From CAZGZD01 sp964401915 (lineage in GTDB: Bacteria > Patescibacteriota > Microgenomatia > UBA1406 > GWC2-37-13), in assembly GCA_964401915.1 (NCBI GenBank), contig CAYOAI010000017.1:1-23132 (forward strand): a stretch of DNA of 23,132 nt, read 5' to 3'. A program made the position numbers and the translations under genes. A model generated the notes under the pieces. It made no database searches, had not been told where the DNA came from, and saw only the letters and a program-made list of their open reading frames with translations. Below, one piece after another: positions 6,495 through 14,829 of this stretch; position 1 is the stretch's first letter; the number at the start of each line of letters is the position of its first letter.

Positions 6495-6500
6495 ATTATA
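6495..6500 (-). promoter_or_regulatory. TATAAT -10 of the small secreted protein
   Basis: An exact minus-strand TATAAT ends 7 nt before the ATG at 6487. It supports that start over longer frames and predicts a leaderless mRNA. Confidence 0.6.
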
Positions 6501-6565
6501 AGTTTTAAATGCCAAATTACAAATGTTTCTCTAAGTCCTGTGTGTATTCTCAAACAAGAATCTGA

Positions 6566-6571
6566 TATAAT
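6566..6571 (+). promoter_or_regulatory. Extended -10 upstream of the uvrB leader
   Basis: TGATATAAT (6563-6571) is identical to the extended -10 in front of secG. It ends 11 nt before a small ORF at 6583 and about 100 nt before the uvrB ATG. If used, it gives uvrB an unusually long leader for this genome. Confidence 0.5.
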
Positions 6572-6582
6572 TATTGGTTGCA

Positions 6583-6642
6583 ATGTTCAAACTTTCCCGA
6601 CGCTTCGGCCAACAGTCGGAGGTACGGGATCCCGACTTCTAA
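6583..6642 (+). CDS. Possible 19-codon leader ORF of uvrB
   Basis: ATG at 6583 opens a 19-codon frame, MFKLSRRFGQQSEVRDPDF, ending at TAA 6640-6642, 32 nt before uvrB and in a different frame. Its start is 11 nt after a TGATATAAT box, the same spacing seen for uvrC and argC. The ORF covers three of the four complementary segments described for the leader. The first residues (MFKL...F) recall the start of UvrB proteins, so a duplicated remnant is possible. A 19-codon ORF can arise by chance, so this is only a candidate. Confidence 0.3.
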   Translation: MFKLSRRFGQQSEVRDPDF

Positions 6643-6663
6643 CATAAAATCGGAACGTCGGGA
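6595..6663 (+). promoter_or_regulatory. uvrB leader with four complementary segments
   Basis: There are four related segments: A TCCCGACG (6595-6602), B AGTCGG (6614-6619), C TCCCGACT (6630-6637) and D CGTCGGGA (6656-6663). A pairs perfectly with D over 8 bp, and B with C over 6 bp, giving nested stems. Alternatively A pairs with B (5 bp) and C with D (7 bp). A perfect palindrome CGGGATCCCG (6625-6634) lies inside. D ends 11 nt before the uvrB ATG and overlaps a weak GACAAT box. The element could be an RNA switch, an array of repressor half-sites, or a dispersed palindromic repeat. Confidence 0.45.
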
Positions 6664-6674
6664 CAATCCAAACC

Positions 6675-8726
6675 ATGTTTAATTTAGTATCTTCATTTAC
6701 CCCAACCGGCGATCAGCCTCAGGCAATAGACAAACTTGTGCAAGGTATTAAGACAGGCCTTAAAAATCAAGTACTTCTTGGTGTGACAGGCTCTGGCAAG
6801 ACTTTCACAATGGCCAATATTATATCTAAGCTTCAGATTCCCACACTCATCATCTCCCACAACAAGACTCTTGCGGGCCAAGTGTATCAGGAGATGCGAG
6901 ACTTCTTCCCCACAAATGCGATCTCATACTTTGTGTCCTACTACGACTATTATCAACCAGAGGCATATCTTCCCTCAAGCGATACGTATATAGAAAAAGA
7001 GGCTGAGATCAACGAGCTAATCGACAAGCTCAGACTTCAGTCAACCGCCAATATACTGACACGGCGTGACGTGGTTGTCGTGGCATCTGTATCTTGTATC
7101 TACAATATCGGCTCGCCCGCCGAGTATGGCAACTGGATACTGAGCCTGAAGGTCGGGGATACGCTCGAGCAGAAAAAACTATTTATGGATCTGGCGAAGC
7201 TTCAGTACGAAAGATCTGAGTTCGACTTCAAGCGGGGCACATTCCGAGTCCGAGGGCCAGTTGTGGATATCTATCCAGCTTATGAGGATTTTGGATACAA
7301 GGTGACAAGTCAGAGTGGTCGTATCGATAAGATTGAGAAATTTGATCCGCTTACTGGAGTAGTTCACGATAAGAGCTCTGACTCGATTATCACTATCTAC
7401 CCGGCCAAGCACTTTATGACCAGCCCTCAAGCTATTTCAGACGCAGAAAGCCAAATCCGATCAGACCTCGAATCCGAGTATAAAGAATTGAAAAAAAGCG
7501 GCAAGCTTATTGAAGCTGAGCGCCTTCTCAAAAAAGTAAATTATGATCTTGAGATCATCAAGGAAGTCGGATACGTAAACGGAATCGAGAACTACTCCCG
7601 CTACTTTGACGGCCGAAAGCCTGGTGACCCGCCACACTCACTTATAGACTATTTTAAGAAAGCGTATGGGGATGAGTTCCTTGTCTTTATCGATGAATCT
7701 CACATGAGTGTGCCGCAGATTCGAGGTATGTACAATGGAGACTGGGCGCGAAAGAAAAATCTTATCGACTTCGGATTCCGGCTCAAATCGGCGTTTGACA
7801 ACCGCCCACTTCGATTTGAAGAGTTTTACGCATCAGTACCGCGTATTGTATACGTATCAGCTACCCCCGCTCCGTGGGAAGTAAATCAATCTGAGCTTGA
7901 AGTAGTCGAGAAGAAATACACAGAGCACGGTGGCACAGTGGAGCAACTCGTGAGACCAACCGGCATACCTGATCCGCAGATTCGAATTCACCCGGCAACT
8001 GATGAGATTCCACACCTTATCGGGGAGATTGAAAAGAGAGTCGCTCGTGGGGAGAAGACACTAGTCACAACACTTACCAAGAGGACGGCCGAAGACCTTA
8101 GCGCTTATCTTAAGGAAAAGGATATCCGAGCAAGCTACTTGCATTCTGATATCCTGACCCTGGAGCGCAGTGACATACTCGACTCTCTTCGTAAAAACGA
8201 GTTCGATGTGCTTATTGGCGTCAATCTTCTAAGAGAAGGACTTGATCTGCCTGAGGTGACACTTGTTGCCATTCTTGATGCTGATCGTGAGGGATTTTTG
8301 AGATCGCGTACCGCGTTGGTCCAGATTATGGGACGAGCAGCTCGAAATATAGATGGTGAAGTGATCCTGTATGCGGACACGCTGACCGGCTCAATAAAAG
8401 AGGCTACTTCTGAGGTTGAGCGTCGTCGAGAACACCAGCTCAAATACAATAAGGAGCACGGCATAACAGCCAAGACGATTCTAAAGCCTATTCGAGAGAG
8501 GATTGCCCAGAAGCATGACGCTGTAGGCTTTGAGGCTGAGTATGATACAATCTTAAATCCCGAAGTCACGAACTTCCTGACCTCAATTGATTCTGACGGA
8601 CTGACTCCATATGACAAAAAGCGAGTTATCAAAAAGCTTGAGCGTGAGATGAAAGAGCAGGCAAGCACGATGAATTTTGAGCTTGCGATACAAATTAGAG
8701 ATAAGATCAGAGAAATAAAAACTTAA
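6675..8726 (+). CDS. uvrB: Excinuclease ABC subunit B
   Basis: UvrB is the damage-verifying helicase-like subunit of nucleotide excision repair; UvrA loads it and it recruits UvrC. At 683 aa the length is typical. Walker A GVTGSGKT is at residues 36-43. The beta-hairpin that wedges into DNA is near YYDYYQPEAYLPSSDTYIEK. The DEAD-like Walker B is FIDESH, followed by VPQIRGMYNGDWARK, VSATPAPWE and the helicase C-terminal motifs LREGLDLPEV and QIMGRAARN. The C-terminal UVR coiled-coil domain (KLEREMKEQASTMNFELAIQ) is intact. MFNLVSSFTPTGDQPQAI is the standard N-terminus, so the start is firm. There is no Shine-Dalgarno. uvrA follows after 2 nt. Confidence 0.98.
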   Translation: MFNLVSSFTPTGDQPQAIDKLVQGIKTGLKNQVLLGVTGSGKTFTMANIISKLQIPTLIISHNKTLAGQVYQEMRDFFPTNAISYFVSYYDYYQPEAYLPSSDTYIEKEAEINELIDKLRLQSTANILTRRDVVVVASVSCIYNIGSPAEYGNWILSLKVGDTLEQKKLFMDLAKLQYERSEFDFKRGTFRVRGPVVDIYPAYEDFGYKVTSQSGRIDKIEKFDPLTGVVHDKSSDSIITIYPAKHFMTSPQAISDAESQIRSDLESEYKELKKSGKLIEAERLLKKVNYDLEIIKEVGYVNGIENYSRYFDGRKPGDPPHSLIDYFKKAYGDEFLVFIDESHMSVPQIRGMYNGDWARKKNLIDFGFRLKSAFDNRPLRFEEFYASVPRIVYVSATPAPWEVNQSELEVVEKKYTEHGGTVEQLVRPTGIPDPQIRIHPATDEIPHLIGEIEKRVARGEKTLVTTLTKRTAEDLSAYLKEKDIRASYLHSDILTLERSDILDSLRKNEFDVLIGVNLLREGLDLPEVTLVAILDADREGFLRSRTALVQIMGRAARNIDGEVILYADTLTGSIKEATSEVERRREHQLKYNKEHGITAKTILKPIRERIAQKHDAVGFEAEYDTILNPEVTNFLTSIDSDGLTPYDKKRVIKKLEREMKEQASTMNFELAIQIRDKIREIKT

Positions 8727-8728
8727 CT

Positions 8729-11605
8729 ATGAACGATCTTATTAAAGTCCGTGGAGCACGTCAGCACAACCTAAAAAATGTTGATGTAGATATTCCTAAG
8801 AACAAGGTTGTTGTGATGACTGGTGTATCCGGATCAGGCAAATCATCCCTTGCATTCGACACAATCTATGCCGAAGGTCAGCGTCGCTATGTCGAGTCAC
8901 TCTCAGCATATGCTCGTCAGTTCTTGGGAATCATGGACAAGCCGGATGTAGATACAATAGAGGGACTGTCTCCTGCTATATCAATTGACCAAAAGACAGC
9001 GTCCCACAACCCCCGATCCACGGTCGGTACAGTGACTGAAGTGTATGATTATCTGAGGCTTCTGTATGCACGTATAGGCCGCCCTACTTGCCCAAACTGC
9101 CACATTGAGATTACGAAGCTCTCACTTGACGAGATTGTAGATCGAATTCTTGATGATGTGAAAGCAAAAGTATCAGGCGATAAACTCAAACCGCATTCTT
9201 TTAAGCTATTCTCACCTGTTGTCCGAGGCAAAAAGGGTGAGTTTGTTGATCTTTTTGCCAATCTACTTGCCAAAGGTTACCGCAAAATTCGAGTAGACGG
9301 CCGAGAAGTGGAGGCTGATGGCGATCTTTCCCTAATAAAAACAAATAAGCACACAATTGAGGTAGAAATCGACTCTTATTCACTGATGAATAAGGACATC
9401 AAAGACCCTATATTTGCCTCCAATCTTCGCTCACGCTTGTCCGAGTCAGTGCAGCAGGGTTTATCCCTTTCAGATGGCTTGGTAATCCTAAGGGCAGCAG
9501 ATAGTGAAAGTCTGTATTCTGAGAAGTTCTCCTGTCCCAATTGCGGACTCGCGCTTCCTGAGCTTGAGCCACGTCTTTTTTCCTTCAACTCGCCCCTTGG
9601 GGCCTGTGAGAGTTGCCGAGGACTTGGCACAGTCTATAAAATCGATCCAGATCGTATACTCAATCCACGCCTCACAATAAATGAAGGTGGAATTCTTCCT
9701 TTTAATAAGCTATTTTTCCAAAATACGTGGTATATACGCCTTCTGAAGGTGGTGTCAGACGAGGAAGGAATTGATTTTAACGTAGCGATCAAGAACTTGA
9801 GCGATAAGCAGCTCACTACATTGCTCCATGGAACTAAAAAAACATATGAGGTACACGGACAGAATAGGTTCGGGAAAGCCACATCGATTTATGAAAAATT
9901 CGATGGGATAGTGGGTGAACTTGAGCGCCGCTTTTTCGATAGTGATTCTGGCCAATCATACGACCTCCACAAATATATTAAAGAAGAGATGTGTCCCGCA
10001 TGCGAAGGTAAAAGGCTAAAGAAAGAGATTTTGGCTGTGTTTATAGACAAGCGCAATATTGCAGACATCTGTGAGGAGTCAATCGATAAGTTGACTCAGT
10101 ATTTTGACAAAGATCTCATACCAAAGCTCAATCAGTATGAGCTTGAAGTGGGCCGTAGCATAATTCGTGAGATCATTACTCGACTTACATTCCTAAACAA
10201 TGTAGGCCTATCATATCTCACAATCTCTCGGGCTGCCAGATCGCTCTCTGGTGGTGAGCTCCAACGCATCCGTCTTGCCTCGCAGATTGGGACAGGATTG
10301 ACAGGTGTGCTTTACGTGCTTGATGAGCCTTCAATTGGGCTTCATCCAAAAGATGTGTCGGCCCTTCTTAAGACCCTCAATGATCTGAAGGATCTGTCCA
10401 ATTCACTGCTTGTTGTCGAACATGATCGAGAGACAATAGAGGCGGCAGACTATGTTGTTGAGCTGGGCCCGCACGCGGGAGCCGAAGGCGGAAAAGTGAT
10501 GTTTGCAGGTACTCTTGATGAGATCAAAAAGAGCACAAAGTCCCTGACCGGTGCTTACTTGTCTGAGAAAAAGAAGATCGTATTTCCCAAGCGAGAGCTA
10601 AACATGGGAGTTGGACAGCTTACCCTTCACAAAGCTTCTGAGTACAACCTTAAAGACATAAACATCTCTATCCCACTTGGTAATTTGGTCGCTGTCACTG
10701 GAGCATCTGGATCTGGCAAATCTACACTTATCGTAGATACCCTATATCCAGCACTTAAATATCATATTGCGGGCACATATTCAGAAAAGATGGGGGCATA
10801 TCAACGCCTCGATGGATTCCACTATATTAATCGAGTATATCTTGTGGATCAGTCTCCAATTGGTCGTACGCCAAGGTCTAATCCAGCAACGTATACTGGC
10901 TTTTTCGACGACATTCGAGAGCTCTATTCGACGACTCTTGAAGCTAAAGCTCGTGGATACAAAAAAGGTAGATTTTCTTTTAATCTCAAAGGCGGTCGTT
11001 GCGAAAAGTGTCAGGGAGCTGGAGTCATAAAGATTGAGATGCAGTTCTTGTCTGATGTATATGTGACGTGTGATGTGTGCAATGGACATCGCTACAATAA
11101 AGACACGCTTGAGGTCACCTTCAAAGGTAAGAGTATTTATGAGGTGCTTGAGATGACAGTGGATGAAGCCATAGATTTTTTCAAAAACCACGACTCAATC
11201 TACGTCAAGCTCCAATTTTTGCAAGACGTGGGGCTTGGATATATACAGCTGGGCCAAGCAGCACCGACCTTCTCAGGAGGAGAAGCCCAGCGGATCAAGC
11301 TTGCCAATGAACTTTCTCGACGAGATTCAGGCCATACGATGTATATTCTGGATGAACCCACAACTGGCCTTCACTTTTACGATATCGAGAAGCTGCTCAC
11401 GACTCTTTATAAGCTTGCTGAGAAAAATAACACCGTCGTGATCATCGAGCACAACCTCGATGTGATCAAAAACTGCCAGTATATAATCGACCTAGGACCA
11501 GAAGGTGGAGACCGGGGAGGCGAGCTTTTGTATCAGGGCGAGACTGAGAAGATCGTAAGCGTTGCAAGATCGCACACTGCACGTTATCTTAAGAAGTATC
11601 TGTAA
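8729..11605 (+). CDS. uvrA: Excinuclease ABC subunit A
   Basis: UvrA is the dimeric ABC-type ATPase that recognises distorted DNA and loads UvrB. It is 958 aa, full length. The first Walker A GVSGSGKSS is at residues 32-40. A CPNC...CESC zinc module follows around the middle of the first half. The first signature LSGGELQRIRLAS and Walker B LYVLDEPSIGLHP come next. The second Walker A is GASGSGKST. The large C-terminal zinc finger has GRCEKCQGAG and YVTCDVCNGH. The second signature FSGGEAQRIKLA and Walker B MYILDEPTTGLH are intact. The gene sits 2 nt after uvrB with no Shine-Dalgarno, so the two genes are clearly one operon. An inverted repeat follows the stop. Confidence 0.98.
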   Translation: MNDLIKVRGARQHNLKNVDVDIPKNKVVVMTGVSGSGKSSLAFDTIYAEGQRRYVESLSAYARQFLGIMDKPDVDTIEGLSPAISIDQKTASHNPRSTVGTVTEVYDYLRLLYARIGRPTCPNCHIEITKLSLDEIVDRILDDVKAKVSGDKLKPHSFKLFSPVVRGKKGEFVDLFANLLAKGYRKIRVDGREVEADGDLSLIKTNKHTIEVEIDSYSLMNKDIKDPIFASNLRSRLSESVQQGLSLSDGLVILRAADSESLYSEKFSCPNCGLALPELEPRLFSFNSPLGACESCRGLGTVYKIDPDRILNPRLTINEGGILPFNKLFFQNTWYIRLLKVVSDEEGIDFNVAIKNLSDKQLTTLLHGTKKTYEVHGQNRFGKATSIYEKFDGIVGELERRFFDSDSGQSYDLHKYIKEEMCPACEGKRLKKEILAVFIDKRNIADICEESIDKLTQYFDKDLIPKLNQYELEVGRSIIREIITRLTFLNNVGLSYLTISRAARSLSGGELQRIRLASQIGTGLTGVLYVLDEPSIGLHPKDVSALLKTLNDLKDLSNSLLVVEHDRETIEAADYVVELGPHAGAEGGKVMFAGTLDEIKKSTKSLTGAYLSEKKKIVFPKRELNMGVGQLTLHKASEYNLKDINISIPLGNLVAVTGASGSGKSTLIVDTLYPALKYHIAGTYSEKMGAYQRLDGFHYINRVYLVDQSPIGRTPRSNPATYTGFFDDIRELYSTTLEAKARGYKKGRFSFNLKGGRCEKCQGAGVIKIEMQFLSDVYVTCDVCNGHRYNKDTLEVTFKGKSIYEVLEMTVDEAIDFFKNHDSIYVKLQFLQDVGLGYIQLGQAAPTFSGGEAQRIKLANELSRRDSGHTMYILDEPTTGLHFYDIEKLLTTLYKLAEKNNTVVIIEHNLDVIKNCQYIIDLGPEGGDRGGELLYQGETEKIVSVARSHTARYLKKYL

Positions 11606-11624
11606 AGCTTATGCTCAGTAAGCT
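11606..11624 (+). terminator. Hairpin after uvrA
   Basis: AGCTTA and TAAGCT form a perfect 6-bp stem with a 7-nt loop, starting directly after the uvrA stop. No T-run follows. It could be a weak terminator or a 3' end stabiliser, and it lies just upstream of the next promoter. Confidence 0.35.
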
Positions 11625-11630
11625 GTGGCG

Positions 11631-11636
11631 TATAAT
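11631..11636 (+). promoter_or_regulatory. TATAAT -10 of the transglutaminase-like gene
   Basis: An exact TATAAT ends 6 nt before the ATG at 11643. It rules out the upstream in-frame GTG at 11625, which would lie upstream of the transcription start. Confidence 0.6.
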
Positions 11637-11642
11637 GTGATA

Positions 11643-13463
11643 ATGAAGAGAATATTTAAAGTAGCCCTCCTTATTTTTTTCTTCATCTTTATTATTCCTC
11701 AAGTCGTACATGCTCGAGATTATATTGCCGATTACAATGTCGAGTACTTTCTCAACGAGCAAAATGCAGAGATTAATTCGCGCGTAAAATTCGGAATAAA
11801 GCTCACAAATCTTAAAACTGAGGTGTATGTCCGTCGATTTGGCCTCTCTTTTCCTAAAAGCTTCACGATCTCCAATTTAGAGGCTGAGGCAGACGGTGTT
11901 CACATTGACCCAAAAGTCAAGGTAGAGGGTACCCAGACCATCGTTCAGCTGGATCTGCCCACTCCAAAAAGAGGCAAGGGTAGCGTCAACAATCTTTCTC
12001 TTTCATTTGATCAGACCAATCTTTTTCAGATATCTGGCACCATCTGGGAGGTAATTCTACCCACTTTAAAAGGTGAGAGTAAGGGAGAATACAAAGTCAC
12101 AGTCCATCTTCCATCAAATACTCCTCGTAAGATTGCGATAGCCAAGCCCAGACCAAGTGGAATACAAGGTCATGATATATGGTGGGATAATCCAGCCAAT
12201 TCTACAATTTATGCAGTATTTGGCGATACCCAAAACTACAAGATGAATCTTACCTATAATCTTCAAAATGAGAAAGTCAAAAGACAAGATCAAGAAATAG
12301 CACTACCACCAGATACTCTATATCAAAAAGTGTTTATAGAATCACTCAGTCCAAAGCCGCAAAGGGTAAGGACTGACGAAGATGGCAATTATCTAGCAAC
12401 ATATGCGATAAATCCCAAGCAGAGGTTGACTGTCAGCTATGCTGGTGTGGCACAGCTCACGACATCCACTCGTCCTGAAGTGCACGCTCTTCAATCGACT
12501 ATCATCAAGAGGCAAGAGCAATACTTACTTACAGATCGACCCCTGTGGAATATTCAAAGTCCTGAGAAGTACAATACTCTCAAAAGCGCAAGTGATATAT
12601 ATAGATTTGTTGTCTCCTCACTTTCCTATAACTATGACAAACTCAGAAGCAATGTCGGGCGAGTAGGGGCTCAAAAAGCGCTTTCAAATCCCACAAGCGC
12701 TGTCTGTACAGAATTCTCAGATACATTCGTAGCTCTTGCGAGGGAAAAGGGCATACTTTCGCGTGAAATCGAGGGCTATGGATACTCTAAGGATCGTGCA
12801 CTTCGCCCTCTTTCCTTAGTCTCAGATATCCTACACTCATGGCCTGAATACTACGATAAAGACTTCCAAAGATGGGTAGTAGTTGACCCCACATGGGAGA
12901 GCACATCTGGGATTGATTACTTTACGTCACTTGATCTAAACCACATTGTATTTGCTATTCATGGTCAGGATACTACAAATCCACGTCCTGCAGGATCCTA
13001 CAAGATAGGAAATTCCAAAGACATCAGTGTTCAGCCCACAAGCACCGTGCCCCAGGAAATAAATAAACTTGTAGTCTCAGACTTCAAGATCCCAACTCAG
13101 ATCAACGACAAAGAGTCACATGACTCCCAATTTACGATAGAGAATCAAGGGAATACATCCGCATGGGGAACTCCCCTCAATTTCCAGTCTGAAGATATTG
13201 ATATACGCATATCGGAAAAGCAGATTACTCAATTGGCCCCTTATGAAAAGAAGAATGTGGGATTTACAATTCAAGCAAAGCACAAGGGCCAGAAAAAAAA
13301 AGCAGAATTGACACTGATAGTGGGCAATGAGCAAGAGATTACGCGCCAAGTACTTATACTCCCGTATTCTCAGGATCTTGGGATCAAAGTCGTCTATGTC
13401 TTTTTGGGAATTTGTATTGTAATAATCCTTATAAGAATCTCGACAATAAGAAAAAAGAAATAG
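11643..13463 (+). CDS. Membrane-anchored transglutaminase-like protein
   Basis: The protein is 606 aa. A signal peptide (MKRIFKVALLIFFFIFIIPQ...HA, residues 1 to about 24) is followed by a beta-rich exported region. The transglutaminase-like core carries the catalytic triad Cys355 (in AVCTEF), His398 (in LHSWPEY) and Asp415 (in VVDPTWE). A C-terminal Ig-like or CARDB-like beta domain precedes a final helix (GIKVVYVFLGICIVIILI) and a short KKK cytoplasmic end. The active site would therefore face outside, anchored by the C-terminal helix. Members of this superfamily act as proteases, peptidoglycan-related hydrolases or crosslinkers; the substrate cannot be told. The gene lies between uvrBA and uvrC with its own promoter-like TATAAT, so a link to DNA repair is doubtful. 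Confidence 0.85.
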   Translation: MKRIFKVALLIFFFIFIIPQVVHARDYIADYNVEYFLNEQNAEINSRVKFGIKLTNLKTEVYVRRFGLSFPKSFTISNLEAEADGVHIDPKVKVEGTQTIVQLDLPTPKRGKGSVNNLSLSFDQTNLFQISGTIWEVILPTLKGESKGEYKVTVHLPSNTPRKIAIAKPRPSGIQGHDIWWDNPANSTIYAVFGDTQNYKMNLTYNLQNEKVKRQDQEIALPPDTLYQKVFIESLSPKPQRVRTDEDGNYLATYAINPKQRLTVSYAGVAQLTTSTRPEVHALQSTIIKRQEQYLLTDRPLWNIQSPEKYNTLKSASDIYRFVVSSLSYNYDKLRSNVGRVGAQKALSNPTSAVCTEFSDTFVALAREKGILSREIEGYGYSKDRALRPLSLVSDILHSWPEYYDKDFQRWVVVDPTWESTSGIDYFTSLDLNHIVFAIHGQDTTNPRPAGSYKIGNSKDISVQPTSTVPQEINKLVVSDFKIPTQINDKESHDSQFTIENQGNTSAWGTPLNFQSEDIDIRISEKQITQLAPYEKKNVGFTIQAKHKGQKKKAELTLIVGNEQEITRQVLILPYSQDLGIKVVYVFLGICIVIILIRISTIRKKK

Positions 13464-13478
13464 CGACCGTCAGTGGAG

Positions 13479-13484
13479 TATAAT
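13479..13484 (+). promoter_or_regulatory. TATAAT -10 of uvrC
   Basis: An exact TATAAT ends 11 nt before the uvrC ATG, predicting a leader of about 4 nt. Confidence 0.55.
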
Positions 13485-13495
13485 AATTAGCGCAT

Positions 13496-14809
13496 ATGGA
13501 CGCTGATATTACTTGGATTTCTATTGATAAAAAAAAGAAGACACAAGATCTACCTTCGTCTAATGGTGTATATCTTTTTCGCAAAGGAAGGCAGGTATTA
13601 TATGTAGGGAAGTCCATAAACATAAGGGCCAGGGTCGCCTCTCATATTGAGAATGCTAAGCTTGATCGAAAAGAAAGTAGAATTATAGAAGAGGCGACTC
13701 AAATAGGGTATTTTGTCACAGACTCAGAATTTGCTGCTCTTATTCTTGAGTCGACACTCATTCGCAAGCATCATCCTCACTACAACGTCAGGTGGAAGGA
13801 TGACAAAAGCTACATCTACATCAAGATTACAAAAGAGACCTACCCCAAAATCTATGCCACTCGCCAGGATCATGACAAAAAATCGTATTACTTTGGGCCT
13901 TTTTCCTCCACAAAAGTTGTCCGCGAATTGCTTCGCTCTATCCGCCGGGTATTTCCATATTGCAGTCAGCGAAAGATTGGTCGAATTCCTTGTTTTTGGT
14001 CCAAGATAGGGCTTTGTGATCCGTGCCCAAACTCAATTGAGAAAACATCAGATTCTGAATTAAAAAAGCGTCTTGAAAGCAAATACAAAGCCAATATACG
14101 GGCAATCAAGCGAACCTTTGAGGGCAAATCAGAAGTAGTGCTCAAATCCATGAAAGGTGAGCTCAAAAAACTCACTCAGTCTAAACAGTTTGAAAAAGCC
14201 ATAGAGGTCAGAGACAGAATCTATCGGCTCGAACACCTTGTATTCCACAGGTCATTTACAAGGGGCTCAGCAGATCTATATAATAAGCTTGAGGATGGAG
14301 TAGTCACCCTCGAAAAGCTACTCGTCCAGTATTTTCCCAACCTTCAAAGGATAGAGAGGATTGAATGCTATGATATAAGCAACCTGTCATTTCTCGAAGC
14401 TACAGCATCCATGGTAGTTATGACTCGCGGAATGATAGATAAATCTCAATATAGAAAATTCAAAATATCCAAAAGCCAGCGCAAGTCTGATTTCCATATG
14501 CTTGAGGAGGCTCTTCGTCGGCGCTTTCGCAACTCATGGCCTGAACCTGATCTAATAGTTGTGGATGGAGGCAAGCCTCAGGTAAGAATTGCATTAAAGG
14601 CTGGAGCACAAGCCGGGAAGTCTATTCCAATTATAGGACTTGCTAAGAACCCTGACCGGGTTGTGATTGGTAATTCTTATCTACCAACCCTTAGACTCCC
14701 TCGGGACAATGCAGCTCTCAACGCACTCTCACTTCTTCGTGATGAATCTCACAGATTCGCCAAAAAGTATCACCTGTACCTACGGAGCAGCAAACTCCTC
14801 ACAAATTAG
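13496..14809 (+). CDS. uvrC: Excinuclease ABC subunit C, short form lacking HhH
   Basis: UvrC makes both incisions in nucleotide excision repair. This one is 437 aa against about 600 in E. coli. The N-terminal GIY-YIG nuclease is present (NGVYLFRK...LYVGKS, with the Glu in ALILESTLIRKHHPHYN). A four-cysteine region (PYC, PCFW, GLCDPC) matches the Fe-S-binding area of UvrC, with the last pair one residue closer than in E. coli. The UVR motif that binds UvrB is KQFEKAIEVRDRIYRLE. The RNase H-like second nuclease keeps ECYDIS, LIVVDGGKPQ and RDESHRFA. The protein ends at LRSSKLLTN, exactly where the tandem helix-hairpin-helix would begin. secG starts 20 nt later, so no remnant of the HhH region exists. 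Confidence 0.93.
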   Translation: MDADITWISIDKKKKTQDLPSSNGVYLFRKGRQVLYVGKSINIRARVASHIENAKLDRKESRIIEEATQIGYFVTDSEFAALILESTLIRKHHPHYNVRWKDDKSYIYIKITKETYPKIYATRQDHDKKSYYFGPFSSTKVVRELLRSIRRVFPYCSQRKIGRIPCFWSKIGLCDPCPNSIEKTSDSELKKRLESKYKANIRAIKRTFEGKSEVVLKSMKGELKKLTQSKQFEKAIEVRDRIYRLEHLVFHRSFTRGSADLYNKLEDGVVTLEKLLVQYFPNLQRIERIECYDISNLSFLEATASMVVMTRGMIDKSQYRKFKISKSQRKSDFHMLEEALRRRFRNSWPEPDLIVVDGGKPQVRIALKAGAQAGKSIPIIGLAKNPDRVVIGNSYLPTLRLPRDNAALNALSLLRDESHRFAKKYHLYLRSSKLLTN

Positions 14810-14815
14810 ATATGA

Positions 14816-14821
14816 TATAAT
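14816..14821 (+). promoter_or_regulatory. Extended -10 of secG
   Basis: TGATATAAT (14813-14821) ends 8 nt before the secG ATG, predicting an essentially leaderless mRNA. The box begins only 6 nt after the uvrC stop. Confidence 0.6.
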
Positions 14822-14829
14822 AGAAAAGT

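Noticed and set aside
6488..6583. N-terminal extension of the 160-aa secreted protein to 6583
   Set aside because: It would start at TTG, run through the TATAAT at 6500-6495 and place residues before a clear signal peptide.
8135..8668. Minus-strand 177-aa frame inside uvrB
   Set aside because: A long shadow frame antisense to conserved UvrB sequence, Ser/Arg-rich as expected from reverse reading, with no promoter box.
10781..11191. Minus-strand 136-aa frame inside uvrA
   Set aside because: Antisense to the conserved zinc-finger region of UvrA; no independent support.
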